Assembly (NCBI GenBank): GCA_041667115.1 | Contig: JBAYFO010000014.1 | Location: 1 to 64,000 of the forward strand | DNA length: 64,000 bases | Direction: 5' to 3' | From: UBA1563 sp041667115 | GTDB taxonomy: Bacteria; Bacteroidota; Ignavibacteria; Ignavibacteriales; Ignavibacteriaceae | In this document: in pieces, positions 25,057 to 35,074 of the stretch | Position numbering within the stretch: position 1 is the stretch's first letter | Layout of the letters: every line of letters starts with the position of its first letter | Notes under the pieces: model-generated | Seen by the model: only the letters and a program-made list of their open reading frames with translations | What the model was told of the DNA's origin: nothing | Databases searched by the model: none | Program-made: the position numbers and the translations under genes

Positions 25057-27450
25057 TTATAACACAACGCCGATTGCAGAAGTAACAGAAATATCCTTAA
25101 AGGCATTATAACTCACATCAATTCTAATTAGTCCGAATATTCTTGAAATCCCCGCATACATTTCCCAATACGGTTTATTCATTGAACCCCCGGGTAAATA
25201 TCCGGAACGATTCCATGTTTTTAACACGCTGCCGCCGGTAATAAAATCGAGATACAGATTGGAAATAAAATTCAACCCGAGCGCCTGAAATGGAATCGAA
25301 CGCCAGTTATGTTCAACGTGTAAAGCTGCCATTTCACTCCCGGTATAGTAATAGGGCTTTAATCCTTTAAACGCTCCCGGCGGTGAAAAGAAATCCAACG
25401 CCGTATTCGGATTAAATAAATGCTGCGGTCCATATTTTCCGGTAACTATTCCTGCGTCAACAATCATTTCTAAATACGGAGCAATAAACAATTCCTTGTA
25501 AATGGTTTTTGTTTTAAACAATCCTGTAACTCTGAATCTTTTATAATTGAAATCACTTGCAAATTTTGGATTGGAAAGATCTACTTTCGCGCGGATTCCA
25601 TTCTCCGGTATAAATTGAATTTCCATCGGGTCCTTTCCCAAAAGAACTTCTAACGAAACTTTTCTGTCGCTCCCTTCAACTATATTCGGATTTTCTTCCG
25701 GAATCCTGTTCGCTTTAAAAATACTTTGATACTTCATCGCAGGCAAAGAACTTTCTTTTTCCGAAACAAAATCAAATTTAGCAGAAAAACCTTTACTGAA
25801 ATTTTTCGTCATCCCTAAACTTATTCCTTGGGCTAAAAAATAATTGAAATGATCGTTGAAACCAAGAGTTACGGCTATTCCGTTTAGGATATCCGGGTAA
25901 GGTGTGTATTCATCCAACTGCTTTGATTTATTAAAAACATTAACTTCAAATGCACTGATGTAAAAATCTTTTGGTTCAAAACGAAGCGACAATTTACCTT
26001 CAACTTTTTTCCTTCGAAAAGTATAACCACCGAAAAGATCGATCGAAAGAATTTTTTGAAAAAAAGATGTATTGATTTTCGGTCCCAGCAATATGCCCGT
26101 AACGCGGTTATTCCCTAAAGTGATATGGTTAAAAACAAATCCGGACACAGATGATAAAATACTTTTAGTAGTATCTCCGTCTTCATCCGGAATGAGTGAT
26201 GAAAGTGCTCCTTTTATTTTAATAATCTTCTCCAAAGTTTTGGTGCTGTCCAAAGTTGCATAAGCTTCAGTCTCACTTTTAGTTAAGGGAATGGGTTGCA
26301 GCGCTTTAATTTCCTCCCGGGATAGTTCATACGGTTTTGCTCCTTTGCCCGAAGTGTCTGCAGTAAAACCGCCGTACTTTGAATTCACTGCATGTTCTAT
26401 TGAGTCTGGAATTGAACTGTTAATTTTGTATTCCGTAATATTGCTTACCTCTTCCCACTGCATTTTATCTAACGCAAGCAGTCCTTGAAAACTAAACTCA
26501 AATCCCGATTTGGTTTCAATGTAATTAGGGAACCAGTAGCCGTTGTACTTTCCAAATTGCTGAACAAATTTTACAGAAAGATCATTCACAAAAGGAAACC
26601 GCACTCCTTCATTTATCTCAAGGTTAACGCTGTTCACTGCATACATTCCGCTCTCAATAGTAATTTCTCCCTTAAGTAAAGGTTGAATACTTGAACGGGG
26701 AATTACTTTTATACGGTAAACGTCACCGGATTCAGATTCTGATATATCCACCAATTTGTAATCATAATAATCAAATGCATTATCGGCAAGCGGCAGATAA
26801 ATTTTGTTTAGGATCAACGTTAACGTGTCTTTGGAAAAATCGATGTAATAACTATCCGAAATATTAAAATCCATCGAATGCGTTTCCTTCTTTTGATTCT
26901 CCGTTTTATGGGTGGATAAAATAAACTCCTTTTCCCAGGAACCAACCTTGTTATATCCCTTAATAAAAGTTTCCTCAATCGCCGCAACTTCTCCAGAAGA
27001 TTTAATTATTTTTTTTGCGTAAGCGTTGTATTCAAAATTTACTAAACCTTTTCTATTCTCTTTTTTTCTCTTAATCGCTTCACGGATCACTCTATAAGCG
27101 ATATTGTCGTTCGCATAAACAACTACTTCCCCAAATTTCAACACTTCCGGTTGTAGATTTATATTTATGTTTTTTGTTCCGGGAAGTGATACGGAAATCG
27201 TATCGGTTTTATAACCAACGTAAGAAAAAATTAATTTATAACTCCCTGCATTTAATTTTAAAATGAATAGCCCATCAACATTGGTGGTAGTTCCGTTAGT
27301 TGTTTCGTCAATGCGGATACTTGCATAACCAAGAGGTTTGTTAGTTTCCCGATCAAGTATAGACCCGGTGATCTCATATTTCTGAGCAAAAGTTGTGCTT
27401 AAAAAGCATATAAGAAGGAAGAAAGTTTTTTTCAAAGTTAATCCGATCAA
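25057..27450 (-). CDS. DUF5686 family outer-membrane protein with carboxypeptidase-regulatory-like domain
   Basis: A 797-aa protein with a signal peptide (to about residue 22). Residues ~24-95 (ITGSILDRETNKPLGYASIRIDETTNGTTTNVDGLF) form a CarbopepD_reg-like/SusC-plug-type beta-sandwich. The rest matches the DUF5686 layout: a periplasmic linker with YRVIREAIKRKKENRKGLVNFEYNAYAK, then a C-terminal beta-barrel. No TonB box or plug is visible. Role unknown; members are abundant in Bacteroidota envelopes. Monocistronic by spacing. Confidence 0.82.
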   Translation of the reverse strand: MIGLTLKKTFFLLICFLSTTFAQKYEITGSILDRETNKPLGYASIRIDETTNGTTTNVDGLFILKLNAGSYKLIFSYVGYKTDTISVSLPGTKNININLQPEVLKFGEVVVYANDNIAYRVIREAIKRKKENRKGLVNFEYNAYAKKIIKSSGEVAAIEETFIKGYNKVGSWEKEFILSTHKTENQKKETHSMDFNISDSYYIDFSKDTLTLILNKIYLPLADNAFDYYDYKLVDISESESGDVYRIKVIPRSSIQPLLKGEITIESGMYAVNSVNLEINEGVRFPFVNDLSVKFVQQFGKYNGYWFPNYIETKSGFEFSFQGLLALDKMQWEEVSNITEYKINSSIPDSIEHAVNSKYGGFTADTSGKGAKPYELSREEIKALQPIPLTKSETEAYATLDSTKTLEKIIKIKGALSSLIPDEDGDTTKSILSSVSGFVFNHITLGNNRVTGILLGPKINTSFFQKILSIDLFGGYTFRRKKVEGKLSLRFEPKDFYISAFEVNVFNKSKQLDEYTPYPDILNGIAVTLGFNDHFNYFLAQGISLGMTKNFSKGFSAKFDFVSEKESSLPAMKYQSIFKANRIPEENPNIVEGSDRKVSLEVLLGKDPMEIQFIPENGIRAKVDLSNPKFASDFNYKRFRVTGLFKTKTIYKELFIAPYLEMIVDAGIVTGKYGPQHLFNPNTALDFFSPPGAFKGLKPYYYTGSEMAALHVEHNWRSIPFQALGLNFISNLYLDFITGGSVLKTWNRSGYLPGGSMNKPYWEMYAGISRIFGLIRIDVSYNAFKDISVTSAIGVVL

Positions 27451-27690
27451 TATGTGTTTTGAGAAAAAAATTATTTAAATGTTAAGTGATTCTCCAAAAA
27501 GTCCTAATAATTCATATCGAACCGGTTTTGTTGCAGAAAGATTCTGGCGCTAATTCATGTATCCAAAGTCAACCATTCAACAACTCTACTTTTCAACAAA
27601 TCAACAATTCCCCCTCTTCCCCTCTACTTCAACTTGTGCTAAAAAAGGAACCGTTGTAAAAGAATAAATTCAAAACCGGGTATATGCTGC

Positions 27691-28320
27691 CTAATTTAAA
27701 GTATAACTATTTAACTTGAATTCATACATTGTATAACCGAAATACTGCCAGGTCTTTACTATTCCAATGTTTGGAATCATCCAAAATTGAGCAACTATTC
27801 CAGAACTTTGGTAAACATCATACAAAACACAAGCATATGTTCTATTATTAATTGTTATTTTCTCAGAAGAAGATTTTGTTTTTATTGTATACCCTGCAAA
27901 TGTGCTGCTGTCATTGTCAGCAGTTGGATACTTTAAAACTCTTTCAACTTTTGCGTGTCGTGGTGAAGTAGTTAGTAACTCGTCAACACTAGCTATATAC
28001 AGTCCATCATTTTCATTTTTTAATAACATCTTTAATGCGGGAAAGGTGTTTACAATTAAGTTTTTAACATAATATCCTTTAAATGAATCCATGGAATCAG
28101 TTTTTACTACTTCCATTATTATTTCGGAAGAATCAATCAATCCTTTTATTGAGTTATCAGAATTGAGACTATAATGCAGGCATGTGTAATTCCAACTGTT
28201 ATTAAGATTTAAGGGGAAGATTTCAATTTTACTATAGGGGGATGCAGTAGGGTTAGAAAATTTACAATTAATTGATAACAATGAAGAAAATAGTGCGAAG
28301 ACATAAACAATCTTTTTCAT
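27691..28320 (-). CDS. Putative lipoprotein of unknown function
   Basis: A 209-aa secreted protein. The signal region MKKIVYVFALFSSLLSINCKF ends in a plausible lipobox Cys19. The mature part starts with an FPLNLNNSWNYTCLHYS segment often seen in Ignavibacteria surface lipoproteins ('NSWNY') and is beta-rich. No enzyme motif is seen. It is alone, with about 240-410 bp of repeat-containing DNA on both sides. Confidence 0.65.
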   Translation of the reverse strand: MKKIVYVFALFSSLLSINCKFSNPTASPYSKIEIFPLNLNNSWNYTCLHYSLNSDNSIKGLIDSSEIIMEVVKTDSMDSFKGYYVKNLIVNTFPALKMLLKNENDGLYIASVDELLTTSPRHAKVERVLKYPTADNDSSTFAGYTIKTKSSSEKITINNRTYACVLYDVYQSSGIVAQFWMIPNIGIVKTWQYFGYTMYEFKLNSYTLN

Positions 28321-28608
28321 AGATATTACATAGTCCTAAAGAAATTATTTATAGTTTTTTTGACTTTGATTTCAGTTCCAAATCATCCTTTTATGTAAGA
28401 GTTAAACAAACCAAAGCAATCTGAAGTCATCTCTCCACACAAGAATACCTCATAATTATTTGTGCAAACAGATTATTTTTTTTACAACCTTCTAAGGAAA
28501 AGTAAGTTCGAGTGAAGAACCCCGTTCCCATGGTTTTAAATAACCGCTGTAATCTTAAGGCAAATAAAAATAAATGTCAAATACTTTTTTGCGGCGAACA
28601 AAAAACTT

Positions 28609-28693
28609 AACCACAACGAACACAAAGTTTTTCACAAAGATCACAATTGAATTTTGTGCCCTTTGTGTTTTTCTCTTTGTGAACCATGTGGTA
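28609..28693. repeat. CACAAAG/CTTTGTG palindromic intergenic repeat
   Basis: An imperfect inverted repeat: the left half is AACCACAACGAACACAAAG, the right half CTTTGTGAACCATGTGGT, with inner copies of CACAAAG/CTTTGTG. This is a common mobile-like intergenic repeat type in the group. It is the only recognisable content of the 410-bp gap 28321-28730. Confidence 0.55.
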
Positions 28694-28730
28694 AGACTTT
28701 TCACCACCAACCGCTGCGGCGAATTGAAAA

Positions 28731-31121
28731 CTATTTGAGAAGTATCATCTTCTTCATCGCCGAAAACTTCTGCTTCCCGTCCACCGATTCCGCACTTAAC
28801 CTATAAATATAAATCCCGCTTGGCAGGCTCTCAGAATTAAATTGCACTTCATAAATTCCCGCAGTTTTTATTTCATCTTTTAACAAATTTACTTTTTGCC
28901 CGAGCAGATTAAATATTTTTATTTCTACTTTTGAATCAAAGGGTAACATATACTTTATTACTGTTGCCGGGTTAAACGGATTCGGATAATTCTGTTCAAG
29001 TGAAAACTTATCCGGTATCTGGCTATCCATCTTCTCTACATCTGTTCCACCAACGGTTTCTACGTTGTAAACCGTGTAAGTAACTAACCACGGTTTATCC
29101 TTTCTGTAATCAACACCGTTATAGTTTTGAGGAATCCAGTAAGCATTCCCATCCTGCGGAGATTCCAACCAGAACATTTCTCCTGCAAAATATTTTACAT
29201 CATTTAAATAACCGGGTCTCGGATCGGGACAATTAACCAATACCGATATCTGCTGACCAAAAGTTGTTTTATGCTCCTCCTCTATAGCAATCTCAAACCC
29301 CGCGGTAACATTAAAGATGTCCGGGATACCGGCAGATAAAGAAATTGCTACCGAACTGTTATTTGAAAGTGTAGTTGAACTTGAAAAAGTTTTTGAATTC
29401 TCAACTGTAAGCCCCTGGGTCCAACTAAACCCTAAACTGGCTTTCTTAAGTGTTGGATATAATTGATATCCCGAAGTGGGTCTATTATAATAGGTCCAGA
29501 TGTTCGAGGTATTAAAATTGTTCGGCGCTAGCGTTGTAAGATCGAAATCTTTCAAAATAATTTGTGCGTCGGTAACATTAAAAATATATTGAGCTAACCC
29601 GACATCGTTCCCACTAAAACTTTGTAGTGAATATTTAGTCCGGGTTATTGTTGGTTTGTAGAAGCAATAATATCCTAATGAAGATTGGTTTGCCCTTACA
29701 GACTGCGAACTCTTAAACTCAAATGTTGTGTCCTTAGTTTTTGTATTTGTTAATGCTGCGCTTAGATCTGCTCCTGCGCCCAGTATCCCCAAAGTCCCTG
29801 ATAAAGATAAAGAAGTCTTTACCGCCCATGAAGTTGAATAGGTGGCTTCAGTACTATTTTCTTCAACATACGTAAATACTGATGGACCATACGTATTGTT
29901 ATAGACCGCTTCGCTGAATGAATTAGCATTTAAAGCGAATGGCGGAGGTCCTTCAATAACTCCGAACATCTTCCAATATTTAATATACGCCGGATCGTTA
30001 AAAGCTTCCGAGATGGTTTCCACCGGTGTAAACTTGTCTGAATCAATACGCCACAGCCTCAAGAATAAACCATTGATTGCGCTATAATCGATGTTGGTGA
30101 ACCATAGTTCTTTCTGCAGTGAATTATCAACTGTCTTAAACCCGGAAAGAAGAGAAGGAAAACTTTTTTTACTATCGGCAACTGAAAAACTATCTATCGT
30201 ATGCCAGGTTCCCCAAAGTTCTGTCTCAGAATAAAATTCATTGCTCCCGTAGATCTTATTATCACCCAGGGTAACTATTTGAACCGGTGAACTGGAAGCA
30301 GTTCCATTTAATGCACTTCTCGATCCCTGCAATAACCCGCTCCCCCAAACCAGTGAACCCGTCAGGGTATTCTGCAAATACCAGCCTTGTATATCGTCAA
30401 AGCACATTGTTTTACACACATTATCCGTAAACGGAAATGCGATCATTAGATGTTCTTTAGTATCTTTTAATGAAGAAAAAGTTGTAGCGGATAAATTTCC
30501 TTCAGGTCTGCTTGTGTATGTTCCAAGCGGGACCGCTGCTAGGGTATTCCAATTTATACCGTCAGGAGTTGTAACATAATAGATTTCTCTTCTTGGTGTG
30601 TCCAACTGAAAAAAGAGATAAAGCTTACCGTTAAGTGTTGTTGCTGCTACACTTGCGACAGTGGTTACGTTGCCTGAAGTAGTTCCAAAGCTATACATTA
30701 GTTGTATCGGTTCTACCCACGTTGCCCCGTCGTAATAAGTGTACCAGACTTTATCGTCCCCTTTAGTAACAAAGAGAAAAAGCATCCCGTTAAAAACGGC
30801 GCATGCAGGTTGTATGCTTGAATAAAATCGATCTTTAAAATTAAAATCATAAATTGATTTTGAAGTGGTTTCATCTTTTACCAGTTCAATGTCAATGCCG
30901 TTTGCTTTAGCTTTTATATAATGGAGGTAATTTAACATCGATGTGTTCAAATGATAATCATCAAAAAATATCCACGTGCTTCCATTGTAATAAGTTCCGC
31001 AGACAGCTTTGCATGCGGTTCCTAAATGTTCCGGGGTAAGGGATATTTGGTTGGTGGTTTGAGCGAAGCATAAGTTCGAAAGTAACAGCACTAATGGCGG
31101 AAATAACTTTAGATTATACAT
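28731..31121 (-). CDS. T9SS-exported protein: propeller-like N-terminus, pore-forming-toxin-like middle, type-A sorting domain
   Basis: A 796-aa protein with a signal peptide (to about LCFAQ). Residues ~40-380 have repeated WYTYYDGATWVEP-like blades with Trp/Asp turns, like sialidase-type beta-propellers. Residues ~430-660 are Ser/Thr-rich long strands (TFSSSTTLSNNSSVAISLSA, FEIAIEEEHKTTFGQQISVLV) that recall aerolysin/ETX-like pore-forming folds; this is a visual impression only. The end carries QNYPNPFNPATVIKY and SLPSGIYIYRL, a T9SS type-A sorting domain of ~90 residues, so it should be surface-attached or released by the PorU/PorV system encoded at 44.7-50 kb. Confidence 0.7.
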   Translation of the reverse strand: MYNLKLFPPLVLLLSNLCFAQTTNQISLTPEHLGTACKAVCGTYYNGSTWIFFDDYHLNTSMLNYLHYIKAKANGIDIELVKDETTSKSIYDFNFKDRFYSSIQPACAVFNGMLFLFVTKGDDKVWYTYYDGATWVEPIQLMYSFGTTSGNVTTVASVAATTLNGKLYLFFQLDTPRREIYYVTTPDGINWNTLAAVPLGTYTSRPEGNLSATTFSSLKDTKEHLMIAFPFTDNVCKTMCFDDIQGWYLQNTLTGSLVWGSGLLQGSRSALNGTASSSPVQIVTLGDNKIYGSNEFYSETELWGTWHTIDSFSVADSKKSFPSLLSGFKTVDNSLQKELWFTNIDYSAINGLFLRLWRIDSDKFTPVETISEAFNDPAYIKYWKMFGVIEGPPPFALNANSFSEAVYNNTYGPSVFTYVEENSTEATYSTSWAVKTSLSLSGTLGILGAGADLSAALTNTKTKDTTFEFKSSQSVRANQSSLGYYCFYKPTITRTKYSLQSFSGNDVGLAQYIFNVTDAQIILKDFDLTTLAPNNFNTSNIWTYYNRPTSGYQLYPTLKKASLGFSWTQGLTVENSKTFSSSTTLSNNSSVAISLSAGIPDIFNVTAGFEIAIEEEHKTTFGQQISVLVNCPDPRPGYLNDVKYFAGEMFWLESPQDGNAYWIPQNYNGVDYRKDKPWLVTYTVYNVETVGGTDVEKMDSQIPDKFSLEQNYPNPFNPATVIKYMLPFDSKVEIKIFNLLGQKVNLLKDEIKTAGIYEVQFNSESLPSGIYIYRLSAESVDGKQKFSAMKKMILLK

Positions 31122-31796
31122 AACAACCTCATTTTGTATTTCAAAACTATAACTATTTTTTTAATAGTGCAAAGGTTTAAGAGATAGAAGTCCATAAAAG
31201 ATTTTATGCCACCGGTGCAGCATTAAGTTTTGATTTGTCAAGTTAGCTTACATCTGATCAGTTTGTATAGATATTTTGTATTACACGCAGAGATACAGTG
31301 ACGCTGATCCACACTCTGTTATAACACCTTTGCAACCGGTTCGTATTTGGGCAGGGGCGACCGGGTTATTCTCTCAAGAGGGTATTTCCTTAAAAAGAAA
31401 TAAATGGTTTATCAGGCTTTATCAAAAATCCCACACCTTTGCTTTTCCTGTTACTTTTTCTAATTCCTAAACCGGCAAAGCCGGAACCAAATTGTTACTT
31501 TGAATGATTGAATGAAAAACATTCATCCATTCATTTCCATTCATCCATACAGTTATACTTTTTTAACCGTTTAATATTCTTGCCATCCTGCCAGTCCGCA
31601 ACTCAAGGGTCAACTCACTTAATTAGGGAGCCATCATCCGCAGCCTAACTATCATCTTTCGTTACTAAAATATTGGTATGTGTCTTCTTTATTCTTCATT
31701 CTTTCTACTTGCAACTTTCAACTTTCAACTTTCAACTTGCGACTTGCCATGCTATGTCACACCCATCTTTACTCCACGTTATCAATTTCCTTTTTA
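31122..31796. other. 675-bp gene-free stretch with several short repeats
   Basis: No credible gene is seen on either strand. It contains a CCGGCAAAGCCGG hairpin (about 31470-31485), a GAATGATTGA-family repeat (31501-31549) and a tandem 7-mer array (31705-31748, unit AACTTTC). The fragment GGGCAGGGGCGACCGGG near 31350 resembles a decayed intergenic element. It separates the propeller protein from the GH120-like gene. Confidence 0.6.
31705..31748. repeat. Degenerate tandem 7-mer (AACTTTC)
   Basis: Three exact and flanking imperfect copies of AACTTTC, bracketed by CTACTTGC and GACTTGCC. One of several unrelated short tandem arrays placed in gene-free gaps of this window. Confidence 0.7.
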
Positions 31797-33617
31797 TCAC
31801 CAAACTTTTAAATACAGTAAACCGTCTCCGGGATTTTCAAAAGGTCCCGGTGTAGGATTCGTTTCATTCCGCCGCTTGTTAAAATAGTCGGTAGTAATTG
31901 TAATCGGTGAACCGTCCGGATTCTCAAACGGAAGATGAGGAATAACAGCATTCCCAAGTATCTCCGTAGAAATTAATTTGCGTTTTCGTTCTTTCGTCCA
32001 GGCTTTCTCAAATTTAATTTCCAGATAAAAAGCATCCGGCTTCTCAACCAGTTTAATAGCGGGATCAAAGTTCTGTTTGATAAGAGGATTCTTTTCAAAC
32101 TTAGAAGACCTGGCTCCGTTTAGAAACACATTGCCCTCCATCCATACCGGTAGTTGAACACTATCGTAACTACTCAAATCAAAACGTTTCACAAATATAT
32201 TGTTATAAAAGCGGTCGTCTCCCAAGGGGTTATCGCTAAACCCTGCATGCCCGGTTGAGTGCGCCTTTAAGAATGGAGTTAAACGGGTATCATAAGGAAG
32301 CAGCGTAACGGCTCCTGCAAATAAATTATGTACATAAGCGCCTCCCTGCGATTGCGTAATTAGCGACATTGGTGAAAGAAAAAGATTGTTGTCCATCAGA
32401 AATGGTCCGTGATTAACTTCAACAAAAATATCTTCGCCGTTATCGTGAAAGAGATTCTCCGAGACGCGCGTCCCTTGTGCCATCCAATCAAGCCAGAGCC
32501 CGCGGATGGTTCTGTAGATGTGGTTCCGGCTGATAGTAACGTCAAGTGCTGCATGAAACTTGATGGCTGCCAGTTCCGCCCCTGCAAACCATTTTAGTAC
32601 CCGGATATCATGGATGGTATTCCCCGTAACCGTACTGAATGCAGCGCCAAGACTTCCTACAATACCCGCTTGCTCGCAGTGAGAGATACTATTGTTGCGT
32701 ACAAGATGATGTCCGATGTTCTCCTTCGTCCAGCCGTTAGCATAAGCTCGTTCGATGGTTTTTACATAACCTTCTGCAGAATTTTCGGAAGTGTTATCCC
32801 ATTGATCGCCGTATTTTCCGAGTGAGATACCGGAGCAAATGGAATAGTTAACTGCATTGTTCTCAATAATCCATCCTTTACTCCAGTTTGTTCCTATTAA
32901 TCCTATCTGCTCGGCGGTTGGCGGCGCCCAGGGGGTTGCTGCATCCGCCAGATTAAAACCGCGCACGGTAATGTAGTTGATCCCACTCTTTTCGGGATAG
33001 AATACCGTCTGACGAACGTTGATCTCCACCAATTTTTTATTAGGATTAATTTGTTTGAACTGCGCCCAAATTGTGGTACTGTCTTTATCTACTTTTCCGA
33101 ACCAGAGAGTATTGGTTCCAGCGGATTTCAGTACCTCATTAAGATTAGCCGCTTCAGTAAGCCAGTTGCTGTTAAGATATACTGCGCCCGTATGATGCTC
33201 TCTCCCTTCGGCATTAAACCAGTCGCCATGAATAAGATCGCTGTAAGGATTGAATCCCCCGAAGAACGAATTAGGAATTGTTACTTTCCAAACATCCCCC
33301 TTCTCTTTCACCCAGTTCTTAATAACTTCTGAACCTTTAATTGCAACTTTTTCTCCGGGAGCTGCTTCGTAGATAATCCTTTTTGCATCCGACTCCCCTC
33401 CACACTTAGGATTAATACGTTCTCGGTAAATACCTTTATGCACTATGATAATTGTACCGGGCTGCGCAAGGTCTGCCGCGCGCTGAATTGTAAGCAACGG
33501 TGCGGCTACCGTTCCGGGATTTGAATCATTCCCTTTCTTAGAAACGTGGAGTTCACCGCTAAAACTATAACCGGCAGCTAACAAAACAAGTAGAACTATT
33601 CCAACAGCTAATTTCAT
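31797..33617 (-). CDS. GH120-like beta-xylosidase (right-handed parallel beta-helix)
   Basis: A 606-aa secreted protein (signal peptide to about residue 20). The opening VSKKGNDSNPGTVAAPLLTI and GTIIIVHKGIYRERI are typical of DUF1565/GH120 beta-helices. GFNPYSDLIHGDWF and HHTGAVYLN match GH120. GLWLDWMAQGTRVS gives Asp377 and FVEVNHGP gives Glu400, the same 23-residue spacing as the nucleophile Asp382 and acid/base Glu405 I recall for XylC of Thermoanaerobacterium. A role in xylo-oligosaccharide breakdown outside the inner membrane is likely. No T9SS sorting domain is seen. Confidence 0.78.
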   Translation of the reverse strand: MKLAVGIVLLVLLAAGYSFSGELHVSKKGNDSNPGTVAAPLLTIQRAADLAQPGTIIIVHKGIYRERINPKCGGESDAKRIIYEAAPGEKVAIKGSEVIKNWVKEKGDVWKVTIPNSFFGGFNPYSDLIHGDWFNAEGREHHTGAVYLNSNWLTEAANLNEVLKSAGTNTLWFGKVDKDSTTIWAQFKQINPNKKLVEINVRQTVFYPEKSGINYITVRGFNLADAATPWAPPTAEQIGLIGTNWSKGWIIENNAVNYSICSGISLGKYGDQWDNTSENSAEGYVKTIERAYANGWTKENIGHHLVRNNSISHCEQAGIVGSLGAAFSTVTGNTIHDIRVLKWFAGAELAAIKFHAALDVTISRNHIYRTIRGLWLDWMAQGTRVSENLFHDNGEDIFVEVNHGPFLMDNNLFLSPMSLITQSQGGAYVHNLFAGAVTLLPYDTRLTPFLKAHSTGHAGFSDNPLGDDRFYNNIFVKRFDLSSYDSVQLPVWMEGNVFLNGARSSKFEKNPLIKQNFDPAIKLVEKPDAFYLEIKFEKAWTKERKRKLISTEILGNAVIPHLPFENPDGSPITITTDYFNKRRNETNPTPGPFENPGDGLLYLKVW

Positions 33618-33764
33618 TTCATCCTCTTTATTATTAAGTCACGTTATGCAGAATCAATAAGTAATGTCTTGCTCTAAGCTTTCTATCTAAAAAAAATCAA
33701 GAGTAAGTTCACTATCATAATTTTAGCGAACTTACATCAACAGGCGTGTAAGATGACTAACTCT

Positions 33765-34856
33765 CTAAAAATTAAAATCCTCCGGCTCATTGTTCAAGGC
33801 TCTTCCTTTTATAATAGTATTGTTTATAGCGTCAACCATGTCTTTCACTTCAATAATTCTATTTTCATTTTGATGGGTCTTAAATGCAATGCCCAGTTTT
33901 AACCACCGGAGATAATTGCTATACACATTTTCAAGTGCAACATAAACTTTCCGCTTTACGTAAAGATTGGCAGTTTTAATTACGGCACTTCTCCAGTCGT
34001 CATTTAATGATTCAATCTCTACTCTTTCTTCGGTATTTTTTAAAGTTGCTAAAGCTTCGTTTAGTTCATCATCATTATCAAGTCCATCGGCATAATTCAT
34101 AATTTTAGCGTATTCAACCACCTTCCGCTCTTCAAACCTGGTTATGAAATCCAAGAAATTCCTCCCCTGATCATAATAAAAATAAGGGCGCCGGTCTATT
34201 GCCTGTTGAGATTGAGCTTTGTTAACTTTGGCTTCAGGTCTGTTATAATAGAGTTTGCGGTAAAACGTTTCCTTTTCTCCCCTAATATCGGGAAGTTGTA
34301 AGCAGGGGTTCCCGGGGCGCATATTGTTATAAAAGAGATACCACTCCGGCGAATCAAGATCGGAATCATCATCATCGCTTTGATAGCTTGATTTATAAAT
34401 ATTATATTGCTGCCATCCATCAATAGTCTGTTGAAAAGGGTCGGCGTCTAAGTTGGAATCTTCCGTAAGAATATATTCCCGATACAAGTTAAATTCATCT
34501 TCGGAAATGGGAGAAAGGAAGGGACAATTTTCAATTACCCTTTCCCAGTATAAAAAATCATAGCTTGTTTTAATTTCGGGGAGAGTGATTTGCTCTGCGC
34601 GCCATAAACATTGGGCATCAAACAATTTCACCTGTTGAATCTCCCACAATTTTTGCTCGGCTATTTCACTGTACTTCAGAACTCTATACTGTTCTTTCTC
34701 AAGATAGGTTTTGCCGTAGGTTAACCAGTCGGCTTTTTTCTTTTTGTAGAAGTCGATAAAAATATCAATACTGCTTTTGCTGTATTGAGCAAAGAAAGAT
34801 AAGTACTTAGGATTAGTACGAAGATCATGTTCAATTTCATTCTCAAGGTCCGGCAT
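33765..34856 (-). CDS. Unrecognised helical protein, copy 1 of a tandem triplet
   Basis: A 363-aa soluble protein without signal peptide or membrane segment. The ATG at 34856 has a perfect AGGAGG 5 bp upstream; a GTG at 34859 is too close to it. It is clearly paralogous to the next two genes over its full length: DLRTNPKY near the start, KLWEIQQVKLFDAQCLWRAEQI, ENCPFLSPISEDEFNLYREYILTE, PEWYLFYNN, and the end LNNEPEDFNF. It is rich in Glu/Asp/Lys/Tyr/Trp and predicted mostly helical. I do not know the family. Copies are separated by ~110-220 bp. Confidence 0.75.
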   Translation of the reverse strand: MPDLENEIEHDLRTNPKYLSFFAQYSKSSIDIFIDFYKKKKADWLTYGKTYLEKEQYRVLKYSEIAEQKLWEIQQVKLFDAQCLWRAEQITLPEIKTSYDFLYWERVIENCPFLSPISEDEFNLYREYILTEDSNLDADPFQQTIDGWQQYNIYKSSYQSDDDDSDLDSPEWYLFYNNMRPGNPCLQLPDIRGEKETFYRKLYYNRPEAKVNKAQSQQAIDRRPYFYYDQGRNFLDFITRFEERKVVEYAKIMNYADGLDNDDELNEALATLKNTEERVEIESLNDDWRSAVIKTANLYVKRKVYVALENVYSNYLRWLKLGIAFKTHQNENRIIEVKDMVDAINNTIIKGRALNNEPEDFNF

Positions 34857-34986
34857 CACATCCTCCTGATACTTAATGAATTGAATTCTTTTGATAAAAG
34901 ATAGAAATTAATTTAAATAAAGTAAAGGGGAAAAAATGGGAAGATTATAAGATTGAAAGATTGCAAGCGGAATAATTAGAAGCTAC

Positions 34987-35020
34987 ATTCTGTATTCTGC
35001 ATTCTGTATTCTGCATTCTG
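34987..35020. repeat. Tandem ATTCTGTATTCTGC array
   Basis: Repeated ATTCTG-T/C units upstream of paralogue copy 1. A nearby AAGATTATAAGATTGAAAG word (about 34945-34970) recurs in similar form upstream of copy 3 (about 37450-37475), suggesting the flanks were duplicated with the genes. Confidence 0.65.
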
Positions 35021-35074
35021 CCGACTGCCGATTATTTACTGCCTACTAATTCCCGGTTACTACATACCGACAGT

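Noticed and set aside
31705..31748. CRISPR-like repeat array
   Set aside because: Units are 7 bp and directly tandem with no spacers, and no cas genes are in the window. The same holds for the arrays at 34987 and 38481.
31122..31796. Decayed gene in the 675-bp gap
   Set aside because: Short open frames exist on both strands but none has family resemblance, a ribosome site or consistent codon usage.
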